The translations under genes and the position numbers were made by a program. Shown one piece after another: positions 16,566 to 25,752 of a stretch of 44,684 nucleotides of DNA. This DNA is from Sulfurimonas sp. GTDB taxonomy: Bacteria > Campylobacterota > Campylobacteria > Campylobacterales > Sulfurimonadaceae. How positions within the stretch are numbered: the first letter of the stretch is position 1; every line of letters starts with the position of its first letter. Where the stretch lies: the NCBI GenBank assembly GCA_027056465.1, contig JALUKS010000234.1, positions 1 to 44,684 on the forward strand, in the 5' to 3' direction. The notes below the pieces were generated by a model. That model was not told the DNA's origin and did not search any database. It was given only the letters and a program-made list of their open reading frames with translations.

Positions 16566-18268
16566 TAAACTACCTCGTTCTCATTAAAAGGAGGCTTGAG
16601 CGGCTCCTGCTTTTCCATATATAACTTCTGTGTAGGGTAAGAGATAGTAATATCATCCTCTGCATTAAACGCATCTACTATCTCAGTGGAGATAACACTT
16701 CTTAGTGTTAGTGTTCCATACGCATTTGTAAGGTACCAAGCCTCTATATCTATACCATTAGACTCTATAAAGGAGTAAATTCTCGGCTCTACATTTGTAT
16801 TTTTTAAGCTATAGTGTTGGCGAAGTTTATTGAGCTGTTTACGCGTAATCTCGGTATATCCTTTAGAGAATTTTTTTGTCACCGCTTTCGCTATATGCAT
16901 CGCTTTTTTATGGTTAGAGTCAAAGGTAATAGTAATCTTAACACCATCCCAAACAGTTTTGAGTGAATTGTGCGTGTAGTTTGCTATCATACGAGTAAAA
17001 ATATAGTTATTTGGTACAAAGATAATACGACCAGCACGACGGTTTTGATTTATAGAAGTGAGTGTAATATCCTCTAAGATAGTAATACGAAGGAGTGAAA
17101 TATCCATAACATCCCCAACATACTTCATTCCATCCATATCGACACGGATTCTATCGCCAACATGAATACTCCCACCAAAAACGATGACAAGCCAACCAAG
17201 TATAGACATAAACCAATCTTTCATCGCAATAGTGATACCAGCAGAAGCAAACCCAAGAATGGTTACTAAATAGCCTGCATTATCGATATAATTAAAAAAG
17301 AGTATAAAGATAATGATGATGAAATTAGCAAAAGTGATAAACTTATTTGCCATATAAAAACGTTCATTATCTGTGATGTACTTCTTAACAACTAATTTCA
17401 GTAAAAAGAAGATAAAAAAGACTACTAATATAACAGTTCCTATATGGATAAGACTATATGTTTGTGTCTCTATTTCTTTGTTTATATTTGCTTCAACACT
17501 CTCCACACGACGTTGATACACCTCCAAAGTCACATTAATAGTATCAAGAGCTGTTTTAAAATGCTCAAGTTCTATATGCTTCTTTTTCCTTTGTGTCTCA
17601 AAATTTTGTACATCAAGTTCTTTTAACTTTTTATAAATAAGAGTCTCTTTACGAAGTAGTGTGATTAGCCTTATAAGACTCTCGCGTTTAAGTTTATAAT
17701 CCTTGAAATCTGAATTAAGTTTTTTTATAGTAGAGAAACCTGTAAATATCCCAAAAGGATTTGTAATCTCTTTAATATCATCAATATTAGGAGGGGTAAT
17801 AAGCTTCGCAAAAGGTGCAACATCTTTTCCTTTAAGCTTATCTACTTCAGAAGTTAATATACTTGCTTTAGAAATGAGTGAATTGAGTTTATCTTTTTTA
17901 CTTGCACTTTTAGCATGTCTTTTCAGATACCTTATCTGCCTCTTTATTTTGTTCAAATTTGTACGTACTTCCAAAGAGGTAAGATAAGATGCGTAACTCT
18001 TTACCCATCTATTTTCTTGAGAAATCTCTTGTTCTAGTTCACTTAACTCTGCTTTATACTCTGTTATCTTTTGTTGGCGAATACGTGCTTGTTCAGCTTG
18101 TTTTTGAGCAAGAATATTTTCCTCTTTAAGCTTCTTTGCTTGAGCTAACTCTTTGGGAGTGAGTGTGTTATTTGACTCTACTGTTGCAACAAAAGTACTC
18201 TCCTGTGCATACAGAACACCAAAAGTCATAAACAGAAGAAAAAGAACTCTTGAGAGTTTATACTGCAT
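16565..18268 (-). CDS. MscS-family mechanosensitive channel with long periplasmic coiled coil
   Basis: A 567-residue membrane protein with a signal peptide (LFLLFMTFGVLYAQES, residues about 8-23). A long charged coiled-coil region follows at roughly 35-260. Then come a transmembrane helix, a second membrane block, and the pore-lining and beta domain of MscS (SAGITIAMKDWFMSILGWLV, then GGSIHVGDRIRV). The C-terminal cytoplasmic cage-like domain follows. The architecture is that of larger MscS relatives such as MscM/MscK, but shorter. Function in osmotic protection is inferred from family. The stop overlaps the mtaB ATG, and its ATG overlaps the aroB stop, both as TAATG. Confidence 0.9.
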   Translation of the reverse strand: MQYKLSRVLFLLFMTFGVLYAQESTFVATVESNNTLTPKELAQAKKLKEENILAQKQAEQARIRQQKITEYKAELSELEQEISQENRWVKSYASYLTSLEVRTNLNKIKRQIRYLKRHAKSASKKDKLNSLISKASILTSEVDKLKGKDVAPFAKLITPPNIDDIKEITNPFGIFTGFSTIKKLNSDFKDYKLKRESLIRLITLLRKETLIYKKLKELDVQNFETQRKKKHIELEHFKTALDTINVTLEVYQRRVESVEANINKEIETQTYSLIHIGTVILVVFFIFFLLKLVVKKYITDNERFYMANKFITFANFIIIIFILFFNYIDNAGYLVTILGFASAGITIAMKDWFMSILGWLVIVFGGSIHVGDRIRVDMDGMKYVGDVMDISLLRITILEDITLTSINQNRRAGRIIFVPNNYIFTRMIANYTHNSLKTVWDGVKITITFDSNHKKAMHIAKAVTKKFSKGYTEITRKQLNKLRQHYSLKNTNVEPRIYSFIESNGIDIEAWYLTNAYGTLTLRSVISTEIVDAFNAEDDITISYPTQKLYMEKQEPLKPPFNENEVV

Positions 18269-19317
18269 TAGAGTGCCTTATAGTTATCAAGAACAGAAAA
18301 AATAAGCTCTTTGTCACATCTATCAGTTATTTTCACTCCACCAATACCTACGGGAATGATAAAAGTTATAGTCGCATCTGAACTTTTCTTATCTAAGAAA
18401 AAAGTCTCATAAAAAGAGTCACTATCGGCAATAGTATAAGTTGTTGGAAGTGCATACTTCTCTAAAAATCTTTTGATACGTTCTGCCTCATCTCGACTCA
18501 TGAGACCCATAGCAACAGAAGTCTCATTTGCCATAACCATACCAATAGCTACAGCTTCTCCATGCAAGTAGCGTTTATACTTTGTCTCATTTTCGATGAC
18601 ATGTCCAAAAGTATGCCCATAATTAAGAGCTGCACGAATGCCCTGCTCTTTTTCATCTTGAGCCACAACATTTGCTTTTGTCTGCACTGCTTGTTTTATC
18701 GCCTCTTGCAGTACCTCTGGATTTTTCAAATCAGCACTCTCTAAGAACTCAAAAAACTCTTTGTTAAAAGTTATCGCCATTTTCACTATCTCTGCTACAC
18801 CTGCACTAAACTCACGAGTAGGAAGTGTAGTCAAAAAGTAAGGGTCGATAAGCACAGCCTTTGGCTGGTGAAACGCACCTATGAGATTTTTTCCGTAGCT
18901 ATTGTTCATCCCTGTTTTACCACCTACACTCGCATCTACTTGAGAGAGAAGTGTAGTAGGAATTTGTGTAAAGCTGATACCACGTTGGTAAATGCTCGCC
19001 ACATATCCTGTCATATCACCGATAACACCACCACCAAATGCGATAAGCATTGATTTACGGTTAAACTTATGGTTAAAAAGAGACTCTAATATCAAATCAA
19101 CTGATTCCTGATTTTTATACTCTTCACCATCAGGAACGGTAATGATGTAAAGCTCTTTTGCTGTTACTTTTGAAAGTAGATAGCCTAAATGTAAGCCAGC
19201 AACTTTTGGGTTCGTAATTATAGCTACTTTGGTGTCAAAGTGAACAGGTTTAATAGTGTCAATAGTGATGTCATATGAGTTGTCAATAACTTGTTTGAGA
19301 GGAATGTTTACTTTCAT
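18268..19317 (-). CDS. aroB: 3-dehydroquinate synthase
   Basis: AroB converts DAHP to 3-dehydroquinate, the second step of the shikimate pathway, with NAD and a divalent metal. The 349 residues contain GGGVIGDMTGYVAS (NAD-binding), PTTLLSQVDASVGGKTG, NLIGAFHQPK and the metal-binding LNYGHTFGHVIE. ATG at 19317 has GGA ten bases upstream. A 60-base AT-rich gap before it, with TATTATAA-like sequence, may hold a local promoter. It is followed by mscS through a TAATG overlap. Confidence 0.97.
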   Translation of the reverse strand: MKVNIPLKQVIDNSYDITIDTIKPVHFDTKVAIITNPKVAGLHLGYLLSKVTAKELYIITVPDGEEYKNQESVDLILESLFNHKFNRKSMLIAFGGGVIGDMTGYVASIYQRGISFTQIPTTLLSQVDASVGGKTGMNNSYGKNLIGAFHQPKAVLIDPYFLTTLPTREFSAGVAEIVKMAITFNKEFFEFLESADLKNPEVLQEAIKQAVQTKANVVAQDEKEQGIRAALNYGHTFGHVIENETKYKRYLHGEAVAIGMVMANETSVAMGLMSRDEAERIKRFLEKYALPTTYTIADSDSFYETFFLDKKSSDATITFIIPVGIGGVKITDRCDKELIFSVLDNYKAL

Positions 19318-19377
19318 TGTCTATCCAAATTTATAATATAAAAGATAATACTTAATTTTTGCTAAGAATACAATAAA

Positions 19378-20784
19378 TTAGAGCTGTACAGGTATGAAAA
19401 TTTGATGATACTCATCAAGTTTGTAGTAAAGCTTCTCACTATCTGTAGAAAAGAGGGAATATAAATGCCTTGTGGTAAGTTTTTTCGTAAATGGTAAAAG
19501 TTGTATGAAATTCTCTTTTTGTTTCAGTTTAAAAATAGGATTTTCTTGTGCTTTAACTACTTTGATATTTTTAGAAAAGATAGTTGCAAGATTAGAATAA
19601 TGTTCAAGTACTTGCTCTTTTTCATCTTGATGCTCTTGCATGTAGTTATAAATTTCTATGTTAAAGTTCATCTGCTCTGAAATATCAAAGATTGTAGCAG
19701 ATATTTTTTCTAAATCTCTATTGTTAGCAAGTATCATTCCTGCATCTTTAAGTGTAGAAAATCGTTTCTCTGAGAGTTTTAGTACTGGTACATGTGCCTC
19801 ATACATCGCTTTTCTGACATAACAGTCACTAAACATCTCTTTAGTAATGATTACTAGACCAATATGATATGCTTTTATATCTTTGAGAAAATTTTCTTTT
19901 AAATCATTACTGTCATAGTCAATATCAACTGTAATATTAAGATCTCTCAAACTTTTAACATACTGTAGAATGTCTATATCTGAAGGATTTGTCACTTTAA
20001 TTACAAGCTTATGCTTAAACTTTTTATGCACAAATGTAGCTCGTCGTATAGCTTCTTTTATCGTTATTTTATTGACAATGTCCATATCTATATAGAGCAA
20101 AAGATTTGTTCCAAAAGGTTCAGGAAACTGTCCTAGTTCTTGTTTAATAGAACGATACACAGACTTAAGTACAACAGGATCACCTACTAAAACTAAAAGA
20201 TCATTTGGTTGAATCATTCTTCTTCGTGAGGGCATAATAAGTTTACGATTCCTATAAATAGCAACTATTTGCCAATTATTCTGTTCAATTGCTCCAAGAT
20301 GCTTATAAATAAAAGAACTACCAAAGGGTACTAAAACTTCCATTATCTCACCCTCACCTATTCCAACATTCTGTGCAATAACAGGAACATTAGGGAGATA
20401 ATCTAGTAAACGTGAAGCAATTAATTCATTTGTATTTACAAGTTCTATATTAGCATCTTCATTTGTGAGTTTACCATTGTTTAGCACTATAATACGAAGA
20501 TGTTTTTTTATAGTTCTAATATTTTTAATAGTGTTCTCAATCTCAATAGGAGAGTCCATCGCTATTATCACTTCAATAAATTCCATTTTAAGTAAATTAG
20601 CTAGCTTATAAAGGCTAGTAGGATCAAACTCATAAAATTTGAATCGTGCTGGATTTATATCTAAAAACTCTACTGCTTTTGTCTGCACAACATAGTAAAT
20701 GTTTTCACTTGTGTATGTCTCATTTACACGTCTTATAAAGTGTGTTCCAACATCCCCATCGCTTATGATAAGTACTTTTTTCAT
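19378..20784 (-). CDS. TrkA-N/TrkA-C domain protein (COG3400-like)
   Basis: A cytoplasmic 468-residue protein. Residues about 1-130 form a Rossmann-like TrkA-N/RCK domain (KKVLIISDGDVGTHFIRRV). Residues about 150-222 form a TrkA-C/RCK-C domain (EVLVPFGSSFIYKHLGAI to NDLLVLVGDP). The C-terminal half (about 225-400) has a further alpha/beta region of unknown fold (LLLYIDMDIVNKITIKEAI). Such proteins are known in Campylobacterota and are presumed to sense a nucleotide and regulate ion transport, but no channel or Trk transporter gene is adjacent. ATG overlaps the upstream stop as TAATG. Confidence 0.85.
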   Translation of the reverse strand: MKKVLIISDGDVGTHFIRRVNETYTSENIYYVVQTKAVEFLDINPARFKFYEFDPTSLYKLANLLKMEFIEVIIAMDSPIEIENTIKNIRTIKKHLRIIVLNNGKLTNEDANIELVNTNELIASRLLDYLPNVPVIAQNVGIGEGEIMEVLVPFGSSFIYKHLGAIEQNNWQIVAIYRNRKLIMPSRRRMIQPNDLLVLVGDPVVLKSVYRSIKQELGQFPEPFGTNLLLYIDMDIVNKITIKEAIRRATFVHKKFKHKLVIKVTNPSDIDILQYVKSLRDLNITVDIDYDSNDLKENFLKDIKAYHIGLVIITKEMFSDCYVRKAMYEAHVPVLKLSEKRFSTLKDAGMILANNRDLEKISATIFDISEQMNFNIEIYNYMQEHQDEKEQVLEHYSNLATIFSKNIKVVKAQENPIFKLKQKENFIQLLPFTKKLTTRHLYSLFSTDSEKLYYKLDEYHQIFIPVQL

Positions 20785-21284
20785 TACTTACTTACCTGAG
20801 TACGACGAAGCACATCACAACTTTTCACCCAAAGCTCCTGCTTTGCAGGTTGCCAAAGTTTATTTACAAAAAAACCAGTAATCTTTATCCACTTACCGAC
20901 TCTCTGATTTGAGGTAAAAGAAGTCTTATCACTCCAAACTGCTATAGCAGAACCATTTATATGGTCATAAATTTTCACTTCACCATTGATACGAAAAGAG
21001 CTTGCTTTAAAGTAACTTATACTCTGTTCATCTTTATACTTTTTTTTCATTATTAGAGAAGGAAATTGATTATTGTCTTCTTTTGATTTTAACTTAGTAT
21101 TTAAAATTTTAATTTGATTATTTAAACTATCTATTTTCTTTTCAGAAAGGTTTAATTCTTTATGTAATTCTCTATTTTTACGATCTTTTATCTGTAAATC
21201 ATTCACTATTGAGTTTATTCTCTGTATCTCTCCTGCTTGTGCTATTAGAGATACGAGGAAAAATAGTGTAACTATTTGCTTCAT
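20784..21284 (-). CDS. Periplasmic coiled-coil protein with C-terminal SH3-like domain
   Basis: The 166-residue protein has a signal peptide (MKQIVTLFFLVSLIAQA), a coiled coil at about 20-70 (repeated Leu/Ile with Lys/Glu/Asn) and a beta-rich C-terminal half with WSDKTSFTSNQRVGKWIKITGF, which resembles bacterial SH3-like domains. A structural role at the cell envelope is likely; the family is not recognised. Start and stop are linked to neighbours: ATGA overlap with trmA and TAATG overlap with the TrkA-like gene. Confidence 0.75.
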   Translation of the reverse strand: MKQIVTLFFLVSLIAQAGEIQRINSIVNDLQIKDRKNRELHKELNLSEKKIDSLNNQIKILNTKLKSKEDNNQFPSLIMKKKYKDEQSISYFKASSFRINGEVKIYDHINGSAIAVWSDKTSFTSNQRVGKWIKITGFFVNKLWQPAKQELWVKSCDVLRRTQVSK

Positions 21285-22396
21285 AATGAACCTTTTTTTA
21301 GTAATTTTACACCCATCTCTACATGATGTGTATAGGGAAATTGATCAAAGATTGCCATTTGAATTATATCATGTGTCTTTGAAAGTATATCTAGGTCTCG
21401 CACTAGTGTCTCAGGGTTACATGATATATAGACTATATGTTCATAACGCGAAGAGAAGAGGCAAGAGTCTTCATCCATACCACTTCTAGGAGGATCAACA
21501 AAGATACTTGTTATATCATAATTCTTCATATTGACATCTTTCATACGTCTATACTCACGAACACCATCTAATGCACCGACAAAGTCCTCAACATCCATAC
21601 GAAGAAACTCAATGTTTTCTACATTATTGAGTTGCATATTTGCTCTAGCTGCATTAATTGATGACTTAGATATTTCAGTAGCTAGCACTTTGTTAAAAAT
21701 CTTTGCAAAAGGGATAGTAAAGTTACCTGCACCACAATATAACTCTAATAAATCACCACTAGATTGTGCAAACTGCTCCATAGCCCATGTCACCATTTGC
21801 TCATTTACTCTTGCATTTGGTTGAGTAAAGCTATTTTCTATATGATGAAATTTATATTCACTCTCTTGTATTTTTAAAGACTCTGTGATATAGTCTTGCC
21901 CAATGATTACTTTTTGCTTACGACTTCGTCCTATAATATAGATACCAAGTGCTAAAGAGATTAACCTAGCTTTGGTTTCCCACTCACTATCAAGTCTTCT
22001 ATGGTAGAGCATTGAGATAACTATCTCTCCACTACTTGAACTTAAAAAATCTACACCAAAAAGTTTGAAGCCTATCTCATACTTCTCTATCTCTAATAAA
22101 AGTTTTGGCATTAAAGAGGCTATATGCTCATTAACTTGTGGACACTCCTCTACAAAGACAACACCATCTTTTGTAGCATTATTCATAGCATAGTGGATGT
22201 TATCACCATCGTGCCAAAGCTTAAACTCACTACGAGAACGATAGTGAGTATTTAATGAACGAAAAACGGAAATCTCCCCACTAAAAAACTTTGAAAATCT
22301 CTCCTCATTAAGAGCTACCTTATCCTCAAGTTGCCCTTCATAACCTTTATCAAAAACTACACAAGCACCACACTTGCCAAAATGTTTACAATCCAA
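21281..22396 (-). CDS. trmA: tRNA (uracil-54-C5)-methyltransferase
   Basis: TrmA makes ribothymidine 54 in the T loop using AdoMet. The C-terminal Rossmann domain has LELYCGAGNFTIPFA (AdoMet site), FVDPPRSGMD, and the nucleophile motif YISCNPETLVRDL. Size (371 residues) fits TrmA rather than RlmD, which carries a TRAM domain. The frame extends upstream to a GTG at 22447 inside fliP, but TTG at 22396 is preferred. It follows AGGAGA with good spacing, lies 8 bases after the fliP stop, and yields an N-terminus DCKHFGKCGAC like related proteins. It ends in an ATGA overlap with the next gene. Confidence 0.92.
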   Translation of the reverse strand: MDCKHFGKCGACVVFDKGYEGQLEDKVALNEERFSKFFSGEISVFRSLNTHYRSRSEFKLWHDGDNIHYAMNNATKDGVVFVEECPQVNEHIASLMPKLLLEIEKYEIGFKLFGVDFLSSSSGEIVISMLYHRRLDSEWETKARLISLALGIYIIGRSRKQKVIIGQDYITESLKIQESEYKFHHIENSFTQPNARVNEQMVTWAMEQFAQSSGDLLELYCGAGNFTIPFAKIFNKVLATEISKSSINAARANMQLNNVENIEFLRMDVEDFVGALDGVREYRRMKDVNMKNYDITSIFVDPPRSGMDEDSCLFSSRYEHIVYISCNPETLVRDLDILSKTHDIIQMAIFDQFPYTHHVEMGVKLLKKGSL

Positions 22397-22404
22397 ACTC
22401 TCTC

Positions 22405-23142
22405 CTATTTTATTGAGGCAATAAGGTTGCCAATAAGTAAATTCCACCCATCAATAAGAACAAATACTAATATCTTAAAGGGCAGAGAAATCATAACTGG
22501 AGGAAGCATCATCATACCCATCGACATAAGTATAGATGCTACAACCATATCTATCACTAAAAATGGTAAAAAGATAAGGAAACCTATCTCAAACGCTGTT
22601 TTCATCTCACTAATCACAAACGCAGGTATCACTATAGAGAGTGGCACATCTGCAACTGACTGAGGATTTTTCATTTTTCGTATGCGAAAGAAAAGTGCTA
22701 AATCTTTCTCTCTTGTATTTCTAATCATAAAACTTTTAAAGGGTAAAGCTGTTCTTGTAAAAGCCTCTTCATAACCTATTTTTTTCGCTATATAAGGTTT
22801 TATACCATTATCGTAGGCTTTTGTACCTACTGGCTCCATCACAAAAAATGTAAGTACCATCGCAAGCATCACTAAAAGCTGAGTAGGTGGAACTTGTTGT
22901 GTTCCCATAGCCTGACGTAAAAATCCAAACACTATAACAAAACGTGTAAATGTAGTCATAACCAAAACCATAGAAGGCGCTAAAAAAAGCAGTGTTAGTA
23001 CAACTAAAACATTAAGTGAAGAGACTAACTGTTTAGGATTATCTGGTGCAGCTAGATTAAAGTTCATAGTTGGGATAGTAACACTCTCTGCCCCAAAAAG
23101 AAGAGAACTCAAACCTATTAAAAGGAAAAGGTACTTTATCAT
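22405..23142 (-). CDS. fliP: Flagellar export apparatus protein FliP
   Basis: FliP is a core transmembrane subunit of the flagellar type III export gate, together with FliQ and FliR. At 245 residues it has a cleavable signal peptide (about 1-17), then transmembrane helices and the family blocks TLLFLAPSMVLVMTTFTRFV, GFLRQAMGTQQVPPTQ, IVIPAFVISEMKTAFEIGF and DMVVASILMSMGMMMLPP. The ATG overlaps the motB stop (TAATG), so it is translationally coupled to the stator genes. fliQ and fliR are not in the window. Confidence 0.97.
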   Translation of the reverse strand: MIKYLFLLIGLSSLLFGAESVTIPTMNFNLAAPDNPKQLVSSLNVLVVLTLLFLAPSMVLVMTTFTRFVIVFGFLRQAMGTQQVPPTQLLVMLAMVLTFFVMEPVGTKAYDNGIKPYIAKKIGYEEAFTRTALPFKSFMIRNTREKDLALFFRIRKMKNPQSVADVPLSIVIPAFVISEMKTAFEIGFLIFLPFLVIDMVVASILMSMGMMMLPPVMISLPFKILVFVLIDGWNLLIGNLIASIK

Positions 23143-23915
23143 TATTTTACTGCTACCTTATCTAAGATGGATTTAGCAGTAGCCTTTTTATCTTTTTTTG
23201 TTCCATAAAAGTGCAACTCAACTCTTCTATTTTTTTCTCGTCCACTTTTTGTAACATTTGTAGCTACAGGATGATACTGTGCATATCCAGCAGCACTCAT
23301 TCTTGCTGGATCAACATTATCAAGTATAAGTTCATGAAGAACTGAAATAGCACGTGCTGTTGAGAGTTCCCAATTATCTTTGTAAATACTATTTGTACTT
23401 GGATTTATTGTATCTGTATACCCTTGAACACTTACCTGCATCTCCTTAGGTAACTCTTCAATAATAAGTGCAATTCTTTTTAAAAAGAGTAGAGCATCTT
23501 GATTCTCGATAGTGGCACTATCTGGTTTAAAAAGAAGTTCCGCAGGAAGAGCAATAACAAAGCCCTCTTGTGCTTCTTCTACAGTGATAGAGGGGCTGTC
23601 GCTCTTTTGCATCATCTCATTTGCATCACCTGCAGCTTGTTTCACACGATTGACTGTATCACTTGTCTCATCTTGAGAGTCAATAGGAGTAGACTCCTGC
23701 ATACGCTGAGAAGAGATTTCTGTTTTTGTTCCACCCTCAAGTACACTCATAGCACCAGAAAGAGAGCCAATGGCTTCTGAAACTTTTTTTGCATCCATAG
23801 AACTCATAGAGAGAAGGAGAACGAAGAAACAAAGAAGTAGAGACATGAGGTCTCCAAATGCAGCTAGCCACGCAGGAAGACACTCTTCACACTCCGGACA
23901 TTTTTTCTTAGCCAT
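23142..23915 (-). CDS. motB: Flagellar stator protein MotB, PomB-like
   Basis: The 257-residue protein has a single transmembrane helix with the ion-binding Asp22 (AAFGDLMSLLLCFFVLLLSMS), a linker, and an OmpA-like peptidoglycan-binding domain (VSVQGYTDTINPS, about 170-245). The N-terminal pattern Cys-Pro...LPAW..FGDLMSLLLCFFVLLLS is that of PomB/LafU-type sodium-driven stators more than E. coli MotB. Ion specificity is inference. It starts 11 bases after motA and ends in a TAATG overlap with fliP. Confidence 0.93.
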   Translation of the reverse strand: MAKKKCPECEECLPAWLAAFGDLMSLLLCFFVLLLSMSSMDAKKVSEAIGSLSGAMSVLEGGTKTEISSQRMQESTPIDSQDETSDTVNRVKQAAGDANEMMQKSDSPSITVEEAQEGFVIALPAELLFKPDSATIENQDALLFLKRIALIIEELPKEMQVSVQGYTDTINPSTNSIYKDNWELSTARAISVLHELILDNVDPARMSAAGYAQYHPVATNVTKSGREKNRRVELHFYGTKKDKKATAKSILDKVAVK

Positions 23916-23926
23916 TACAAAGTTCC

Positions 23927-24691
23927 TTAGTCAAACTGACTAACACGATCACTCGGCGTTAGGTATGCTAAAAGTTTCGCTTCAAGTACACGAGGTGCAT
24001 CACCAGACTGAATAGACATAATACCAGTTACAATCATCTCTTTAAGCATATTTTCATCATTATTTCTAATTGTTAAAATATTATAGATTGGTGTACCAAA
24101 AACATTTCCAATAATTGCACCATACATGGTGGTAAGAAGTGCAACTGCCATAGAGGGTCCAATAGCTGAAGGATCAGCCATATTTAAAAGCATCGCAACA
24201 AGTCCAATTAGTGTTCCAACCATACCCATAGCTCCAGCCAAACCAGCCCACTGATTAAAGATAGAGCCATGAATAGTATGTCTCGCACTTGTCTGTTCCA
24301 TTTCTATCTCTAAAAGGTCACGAATAGTGTCGGGCTCACTTCCATCGATTGCCATGGAAAGACCTTTTTTTAAGAAATCATTCTCTTCATTGTTTACTTC
24401 GCTCTCTAAAGCTAAGATACCATCTTTTCTAGCTTTACCAGCAAACTCTACAAGTTTTTTAATAAGCTCTGCAGGATCTTCTTCTCCCGGTTTAATCGCT
24501 TTCATAAAAATCTTAGTAAAGGCTTTCATCTGTTTCGGTTTAAAGGAGATCATCAATGCCCCAATACTACCACCAACAACAATCAAAACTGAAGGAATAT
24601 CAATATAGGCACCAACTCCAACACCCATAGTCATAGATCCAAGGAGAAGAACCATAATTAAAACAATACCAATGACCGTACCTAAATCCAT
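23927..24691 (-). CDS. motA: Flagellar stator protein MotA, PomA-like
   Basis: The 254-residue protein has four transmembrane segments (about 5-25, 32-50, 148-170, 180-203) and the cytoplasmic loop that contacts the rotor (AGKARKDGILALE..). The opening MDLGTVIG and DPSAIGPSMAVALLTTMYGA match PomA-type proteins very closely as I recall them. It forms the stator with MotB and is the first gene of a long run. AAGG lies 11 bases before the ATG, and TATTAT upstream may be the -10. Confidence 0.94.
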   Translation of the reverse strand: MDLGTVIGIVLIMVLLLGSMTMGVGVGAYIDIPSVLIVVGGSIGALMISFKPKQMKAFTKIFMKAIKPGEEDPAELIKKLVEFAGKARKDGILALESEVNNEENDFLKKGLSMAIDGSEPDTIRDLLEIEMEQTSARHTIHGSIFNQWAGLAGAMGMVGTLIGLVAMLLNMADPSAIGPSMAVALLTTMYGAIIGNVFGTPIYNILTIRNNDENMLKEMIVTGIMSIQSGDAPRVLEAKLLAYLTPSDRVSQFD

Positions 24692-24723
24692 TTAAAAACC
24701 TTATGCAAAATAATTTGTTTCTT

Positions 24724-24729
24724 ATAATA
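24724..24729 (-). promoter_or_regulatory. Possible -10 element for the motA operon
   Basis: On the minus strand the sequence reads TTTTTGTGGTATTATAAG, with TATTAT 33 bases before the motA ATG, a fair match to the Campylobacterota sigma-70 pattern (T-rich tract, TG, then -10). No sigma-28 or sigma-54 flagellar promoter is obvious in the 146-base divergent gap. Confidence 0.4.
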
Positions 24730-24823
24730 CCACAAAAATAGTTAGGATAAAGTAATCTCATTATAATTTTATAATCTTTCTCGAAAAAAAATACAAAAGT
24801 TCATTTTGTTAATCTACTTTTGC

Positions 24824-24829
24824 TAAAAT
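24824..24829 (+). promoter_or_regulatory. Extended -10 element very close to the next start codon
   Basis: CTTTTGCTAAAATAG contains TTTTGC-TAAAAT, the extended -10 form common in this phylum. It ends 8 bases before the ATG at 24838, so transcription would begin within a base or two of the start codon. No Shine-Dalgarno sequence is present. Confidence 0.5.
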
Positions 24830-24837
24830 AGTAGTTC

Positions 24838-25743
24838 ATGAAAAACATTATCAAATTATTACTTACTATTGTTATCTTTTATTACTTGTTTCAACGGGTA
24901 GACTTTTACACACTCTTTGACCTTCTTACAAACAGTCATCCTGGTTGGGTTCTTGTTGCACTTATTATGCAGTTAACTTCTACTTTTATAGCTGCATTTA
25001 GATGGTTTCAAATTTCTCAACTGCTTGTTTTTAGAGAAAATTTTCTTTTTTATGTCCGTAGCTACTTTAAGGGTTCTTTTTTTAACCAACTCCTCCCCTC
25101 TAGTATAGGTGGTGATGCAGTACGCATTTTAGACTTAACACATAAAAAGTATGATAAGAAAGAGGCATTTTATGGTGTTTTTGTTGATCGTGTTGTTGGG
25201 CTTGTTGGACTTCTCGCTCTCAACCTTATCGCTTCTATCCTCTTCTTTGGCACTTTTAATAAAGATTTTTCACTCCTCATCATTGGAATTTCTTCATCTA
25301 GTATTTTAGGATTTACAGTACTCTTTCATCTCCATCGCCTAACATTTCTTGAAAAATACAAATTTTTAAATCTTTTTGTGCGTTTAGCAAATAGACTAAA
25401 CACTTTATACAGTTCAAAACAGTTGCTTATAAAACATATAGCCATCTCTATTATTGTCCACCTTTTCTCTGTTCTTACTATGTATAGCCTTTCTCTTTCC
25501 TTGAATATAGGACTTAGTTTTCAGACTATGCTCATCGCTGTGCCTCCTGTTTTTCTACTCACTATCGTACCCATTTCTTTAGCTGGTTGGGGAATTAGAG
25601 AGGGTGCTATGGTAGGAATATTTATGCTCGTTGGAGCAGATCAGACTAAAGTTCTTACTATGAGTATATTATATGGTTTGCTCCTTATTGTAAGCGCACT
25701 CCCCGGATCTTACTTCTGGATAAAAAGTAAACAAGTCACTTAA
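24838..25743 (+). CDS. Flippase-like integral membrane protein (LPG synthase TM / UPF0104 family)
   Basis: A 301-residue protein with about 8 transmembrane helices. The hallmark block FNQLLPSSIGGDAVRILDLTHK (about 83-104) and the C-terminal PISLAGWGIREGAMVG are those of the lysylphosphatidylglycerol-synthase transmembrane family (AglD/YbhN-like), proposed to move or handle lipid-linked sugars. It heads a plus-strand set of glycosyltransferase genes and is followed 9 bases later by the GT9 gene. A -10 element just upstream suggests a leaderless transcript. Substrate unknown. Confidence 0.88.
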   Translation: MKNIIKLLLTIVIFYYLFQRVDFYTLFDLLTNSHPGWVLVALIMQLTSTFIAAFRWFQISQLLVFRENFLFYVRSYFKGSFFNQLLPSSIGGDAVRILDLTHKKYDKKEAFYGVFVDRVVGLVGLLALNLIASILFFGTFNKDFSLLIIGISSSSILGFTVLFHLHRLTFLEKYKFLNLFVRLANRLNTLYSSKQLLIKHIAISIIVHLFSVLTMYSLSLSLNIGLSFQTMLIAVPPVFLLTIVPISLAGWGIREGAMVGIFMLVGADQTKVLTMSILYGLLLIVSALPGSYFWIKSKQVT

Positions 25744-25752
25744 AGGATAAAA

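Noticed and set aside
22397..22447. GTG start of trmA inside fliP
   Set aside because: The TTG at 22396 has a much better ribosome binding site and avoids the 43-base overlap.
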